In this document: positions 60,785 to 64,000 of the stretch, piece by piece
How the letters are laid out: each line of letters starts with the position of its first letter
Numbering within the stretch: position 1 is the first letter of the stretch
NCBI GenBank assembly: GCA_049647265.1
Contig: JBARXJ010000065.1
Coordinates: 1 to 64,000 of the forward strand
Reading direction: 5' to 3'
From: JAAURB01 sp049647265
Lineage (GTDB): Bacteria; Cyanobacteriota; Cyanobacteriia; Cyanobacteriales; Microcoleaceae
Length of the DNA: 64,000 nucleotides
Notes under the pieces: generated by a model
What the model was told of the DNA's origin: nothing
The model's database searches: none
The model's input: the letters and a program-made list of their open reading frames with translations, nothing else
Position numbers and translations under genes: made by a program

Positions 60785-61747
60785 ATGGTAGATTTTACTG
60801 TTGCAATTCCCACTTATAATGGCGCACAACGATTATCAGGATTATTGGAAAAGTTGCGATTGCAAACTCAATTAGAAGATGTATCTTGGGAAGTTATTGT
60901 GATAGACAATAATAGCAGCGACAATACTGCTAAATTGGTACAACAATATCAACAAAATTGGATAGCAGGGGTCGAGTTAAAATACTATTTTGAACCGGAA
61001 CAAGGTTTAGCATTTGCTCGTCAACGGGCTATTAACGAAGCCAAGGGAGAATTTGTAGGCTTCTTAGATGATGATAACCGCCCTGCTCCAGAATGGCTAG
61101 TTGCGGCTTATCAGTTTGGTCAAACCCATCCCCAAGCCGGGGCTTACGGCAGTCGAATTTTAGGAGAATTTGAGGTCAGTCCCCCTGAGAATTTTGAACG
61201 GATTGCGCCGTTATTAGCATTGACAGACCGAGGGTCAGAACCCCGATACTACGAACCTCAGAAAAAGTTATTACCGCCGGGTGCCGGGTTGGTGGTGCGT
61301 CGGCAGGCTTGGTTAACCCATGTGCCAGCGCGGCTAGTTCTCATTGGTCGTGTGGGGGGTCAAATGCTGGCTAGTGAAGAGTTTGAGGCGTTGCTACACA
61401 TCCAAAATGCCGGTTGGCAAATTTGGTATAATCCGGCTATGGTTGTGTATCATTGTATACCTCGCCAGCGTTTGGAACGGGGCTATCTCATGGGATTATG
61501 TCGAGGCATTGGGTTAAGTCGGTATCGGACTCGAATGTTGAGTGTATCAACGTGGCAAAAGCCGCTTGCATTAGTGGCTTATTTATTAAATGATTTACGG
61601 AAAATTATTCGTCATTTAATTAAGTATCGAACTAGTCTAAAAACTGATTTAGTAGCCGCTTGTGAATTGGAGTTATACTGGTCTTGTTTGAAAAGTCCTT
61701 TTTTCTTTTGGACTGCGGAAGGCAGTCATCGCAGGCACCGGATGTAA
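60785..61747 (+). CDS. GT2-family glycosyltransferase, HpsE-like (hormogonium polysaccharide)
   Basis: The ATG at 60785 is preferred over a TTG at 60779. The 320-residue protein starts VDFTVAIPTYNGAQRLSGLL and has IDNNSSDNT and EFVGFLDDDNRPAPEWL with the DxD metal motif. A central RRQAWL motif and VVYHCIPRQRLERGYLMGL complete the fold. It resembles HpsE-type enzymes that make the extracellular polysaccharide used in filament gliding. It is followed by a close paralogue. The 3' end runs into an imperfect inverted repeat, and its last codons (about 8 residues) are part of that element. Confidence 0.85.
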   Translation: MVDFTVAIPTYNGAQRLSGLLEKLRLQTQLEDVSWEVIVIDNNSSDNTAKLVQQYQQNWIAGVELKYYFEPEQGLAFARQRAINEAKGEFVGFLDDDNRPAPEWLVAAYQFGQTHPQAGAYGSRILGEFEVSPPENFERIAPLLALTDRGSEPRYYEPQKKLLPPGAGLVVRRQAWLTHVPARLVLIGRVGGQMLASEEFEALLHIQNAGWQIWYNPAMVVYHCIPRQRLERGYLMGLCRGIGLSRYRTRMLSVSTWQKPLALVAYLLNDLRKIIRHLIKYRTSLKTDLVAACELELYWSCLKSPFFFWTAEGSHRRHRM

Positions 61748-61821
61748 AATCCGGCTCGGTACAAATCTGAGGTGACCTCAGATTTTGCACAGCCGAGCGC
61801 TTTCCGCGTGTACCGATGACT
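61724..61821. repeat. 98-bp imperfect inverted repeat between two paralogous glycosyltransferase genes
   Basis: The arms share AGTCATCG (61724) with CGATGACT (61814-61821), GCTCGG with CCGAGC, and AAATCTGAGG (61763-61772) with CCTCAGATTT (61776-61785), around a TGA centre. Each arm also holds its own small hairpin (CCGGA...TCCGG; GCG...CGC). The left arm starts inside the preceding gene. It looks like a mobile palindromic element or structured RNA. Confidence 0.75.
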
Positions 61822-61887
61822 TCTATGTTACGTCAACCACTACAAACACGATAACTTTAACTCAATCACTTTATTCAAGAATAAACT

Positions 61888-62862
61888 GTGGATTTAACTG
61901 TTGCTATTTGCACCTATAACGGTGAAAATCGAGTTCCTGAAGTACTTGAGTATTTACAGCAGCAAGTACATACAGAAGCTGTTAATTGGGAAATATTAGT
62001 CGTTGATAACAATAGTACCGATCAAACCGCTAAGATTATCGATAAATTTACTCAAAACTGGCAAAATAATAGTAAAATTCGATATATTTTTGAGCCTCAA
62101 CAAGGCACAACCTATGCCAGAAAACGAGCGATTAAAGAAGCCAAAAGTGAATTAGTGGCTTTTTTAGATGATGACAATCTTCCTAATAAAAATTGGGTCT
62201 ATGAAGTTTATCAATTCAGTCAAGAAAATCCAAAGGTCGGCGCATATGGTGGTAATATTCATGCCAAACTCGATCAACCTCCACCCCCCTATTTTGACCA
62301 AGTTAAACTATTATTAGCCATTCATAATCGAGGTGATAAACCGTTTTGTTATGCCCGTTCTGCTAAACCTCGAAAGATTCCTGTAGCCCCAGGTAGTGTC
62401 ATTCGTAAAACAGCTTGGCGAGAGGCTGTTCCTACCAACTTACTATTGCAAGGACGAGATGAAAAACATCAAACTTTATTAGGGGCTTGTGAAGATTTAG
62501 AAGTAATGTATTATATTCAAAATAGTGACTGGGAAGTCTGGCATAATCCGAAGATGGAAATATGGCATCATATTCCGAGTCATCGATTAAAGCCGGAATA
62601 TCTACTTAAAATATCCCGCACTTCTGGGTATTCTAATCATGCTTTACGCTTAGCTAGAATGACAAAATTACAGCGTTACTTTGCTCCGCTTTTTACAGGA
62701 TTATATCTAGTTTCTGATGGCTATAAATTAGTCAGCTATAAATTAAAAAACTCTAAAAATTTCCATCAAGACATTGGTCAAGCTTGTGAATATCAATCTC
62801 GTATCGGTCGGTTTTTAAGTCCCTTTATTGTATGGATGAGTTTAATGGGGAAATCATCATGA
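61888..62862 (+). CDS. GT2-family glycosyltransferase, HpsE-like paralogue
   Basis: The product, 324 residues from a GTG start, is clearly related to the preceding protein: LTVAICTYNGENRVPEVLEY, VDNNSTDQT, LVAFLDDDNLPNKNWVYEVY and EIWHHIPSHRLKPEYLLK. The tandem pair probably arose by duplication and may add successive sugars. The stop overlaps the ATG of the GT4 gene (ATGA), so they are translationally coupled. HpsE-type gene sets in filamentous cyanobacteria also contain several glycosyltransferase genes in a row. Confidence 0.85.
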   Translation: MDLTVAICTYNGENRVPEVLEYLQQQVHTEAVNWEILVVDNNSTDQTAKIIDKFTQNWQNNSKIRYIFEPQQGTTYARKRAIKEAKSELVAFLDDDNLPNKNWVYEVYQFSQENPKVGAYGGNIHAKLDQPPPPYFDQVKLLLAIHNRGDKPFCYARSAKPRKIPVAPGSVIRKTAWREAVPTNLLLQGRDEKHQTLLGACEDLEVMYYIQNSDWEVWHNPKMEIWHHIPSHRLKPEYLLKISRTSGYSNHALRLARMTKLQRYFAPLFTGLYLVSDGYKLVSYKLKNSKNFHQDIGQACEYQSRIGRFLSPFIVWMSLMGKSS

Positions 62863-64000
62863 AAATTGCTTACGTTACCGTTTATGATGTCCTAAATCAA
62901 CACAAATGGCCGACAACACAACTGGGTTTATGTCAAGCTGGATATACAATTGCAAAAACCTTAGAAAGCCAGTCTGTTGATATAGAATATGTTGGCGGTT
63001 TAAAAAAGAAAATTTCTTTAAAAACTCGAGCAAAATGGGAGTTTTATAAGCGTTTTCATCATAAAGATTATTATCGCTGGGCTGAACCTTTAATTGTTAA
63101 AGATTATGGAAAACAAGTTCAGCAGCAACTCGCTAAAATTGATTACGATGTTATTTTATGCCCAGAAAATGTTGTTTCTATTTCCCAATTAAACTGTCAA
63201 AAACCAATGGTTTTATGGACAGATGCCCCCCTATCTGCCTTAATTAATTTTTATCCTTATTTAAGTAATTTATGCCAAGAAACGCTGCAAAATATCTATC
63301 AACTTGAAAAAGCAGCTTTAGATAAATGTAATTTAGCAATTTATACATCAGAATGGGCTGCTAAATATGCCATTAAAGACTATCAACTAAATCCAGACAA
63401 AGTTAAAGTTGTCTCCTTTGGCGCGAACTTAGCAAATGATCAAAGTACAGAAGAGATTGAACATCAAATTCAATCAAGAAGTTCAACAATCTGTCGATTA
63501 CTTTTTATTGGTGTAGAATGGTGGAGAAAAGGAGGACATACTGCTTTAAAAGTCGTAGAAAAACTCAATCAACAAGGCTTAAAAACTGAGCTGTTTATAG
63601 TAGGATGTCAACCTAATATCGCTTCACCTTTACCAGATTTTGTTAAAGTTATAGGATACATTAATAAATTTGCAAAGGAAGGAAAAGAAAAGTTAACTCA
63701 ACTGCTTTCAAGTTCGCACTTTTTAATTCTTCCTTCCATGGCTGAAACTTATGGTCATGTATTATGTGAAGCCAACTCTTTTGGTGTTCCCTGCTTAACC
63801 ACAAATGTAGGAGGATTAAGTAGTGTTATTCATGATAATATCAATGGTAAAACGTTTTCTCCCACCGCTAATATCTCAGATTATTGTGATTACATTACAT
63901 ATCATATGAATCACTTTGAAGCTTATCAAGCTTTAGCGCATTCTGCTTATCATGAATATCAATCTCGCTTAAACTGGGAGGTGGCTTGTAAAACAGTTAA
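62859..64000 (+). CDS. GT4-family glycosyltransferase, 3' end outside the window (partial)
   Basis: The frame opens with ATG overlapping the previous stop and is still open at the window edge (380 codons). It has a GT-B/GT4 look. The N-terminal domain starts MKIAYVTVYDVLNQHKWPTT. The C-terminal domain includes RLLFIGVEWWRKGGHTALKV and HFLILPSMAETYGHVLCEAN with the E-x7-E-type donor motif, followed by NVGGLSSVIHDNINGKTF. It should act in the same surface polysaccharide pathway as the tandem HpsE-like enzymes. Further genes of this locus are probably beyond 64000. Confidence 0.88.
   Translation, partial: MKIAYVTVYDVLNQHKWPTTQLGLCQAGYTIAKTLESQSVDIEYVGGLKKKISLKTRAKWEFYKRFHHKDYYRWAEPLIVKDYGKQVQQQLAKIDYDVILCPENVVSISQLNCQKPMVLWTDAPLSALINFYPYLSNLCQETLQNIYQLEKAALDKCNLAIYTSEWAAKYAIKDYQLNPDKVKVVSFGANLANDQSTEEIEHQIQSRSSTICRLLFIGVEWWRKGGHTALKVVEKLNQQGLKTELFIVGCQPNIASPLPDFVKVIGYINKFAKEGKEKLTQLLSSSHFLILPSMAETYGHVLCEANSFGVPCLTTNVGGLSSVIHDNINGKTFSPTANISDYCDYITYHMNHFEAYQALAHSAYHEYQSRLNWEVACKTV

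Overview
The window comes from a cyanobacterium. It opens with the 5' end of psbD (photosystem II D2) divergent from ycf4, and it carries petC, rpoZ with cyanobacterial sequence features, a GUN4-domain kinase, a PEP-CTERM protein and a cyanobacterial-type 6S RNA. The HIP1 octamer GCGATCGC occurs many times. Base composition is AT-rich. HpsE-like glycosyltransferases, orthocaspase and DUF4347/RTX proteins suggest a filamentous, Oscillatoria/Lyngbya/Planktothrix-like strain (inference). No tRNA, rRNA, insertion sequence, phage module or CRISPR array was seen.

Layout. 1-1.6 kb: psbD (partial, minus), ycf4 and a lipoprotein cyclophilin. 1.7-5 kb: a leucine-rich-repeat lipoprotein and two Opp/Dpp-type ABC permeases. 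5-6.8 kb: an MscS channel. 6.8-16.5 kb (minus): a cluster matching the Synechocystis icfG region (slr1852-slr1861): RsbW-like kinase, SpoIIE-type phosphatase, two STAS antagonists, glycogen debranching enzyme, AGE-family epimerase, DJ-1/PfpI protein, CMD protein and an NTF2-like protein, plus a monooxygenase-fold protein. This looks like a partner-switching circuit tied to carbohydrate storage. 16.9-21 kb (minus): secreted RTX proteins (cupin-RTX; DUF4347-RTX-CHRD broken by a one-base frameshift). 21.3-25.2 kb: a caspase homologue lacking both catalytic residues, then ATP sulfurylase. 25.3 kb: 6S RNA.

25.6-39.2 kb is mostly housekeeping: SGNH hydrolase, an SDR without the catalytic Tyr, GNAT, rpoZ, an MscS-DEP fusion, argS, a cyanobacterial membrane repeat protein, hslO, a DUF4278 protein, a BLH-type phosphatase, a solitary Rieske protein, a Crp/Fnr regulator and a Bax-inhibitor-1 protein. 

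39.9-52 kb is the most distinctive part. A metal-hydrolase-like gene and a GT4 glycosyltransferase (split by an in-frame stop) precede a tight seven-gene run: asparagine-synthetase-like amidotransferase, GlpD-like FAD oxidoreductase, NAD-epimerase, hexapeptide acyltransferase, alpha/beta hydrolase, OafA-type acyltransferase and a DUF5060/DUF4038 glycoside-hydrolase-like lipoprotein. I read this as an undescribed surface glycan or glycolipid assembly and modification locus (inference). 

52.2-64 kb: ispH, a peptidoglycan-binding protein with 117-bp tandem repeats, a PEP-CTERM protein, a bifunctional aldolase/SDR, a zinc-ribbon/kinase/GUN4 protein, and glycosyltransferases ending in a tandem HpsE-like pair and a GT4 cut by the window edge. 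Several intergenic palindromes recur, including three GGTGCGTC hairpins and a 98-bp imperfect inverted repeat.
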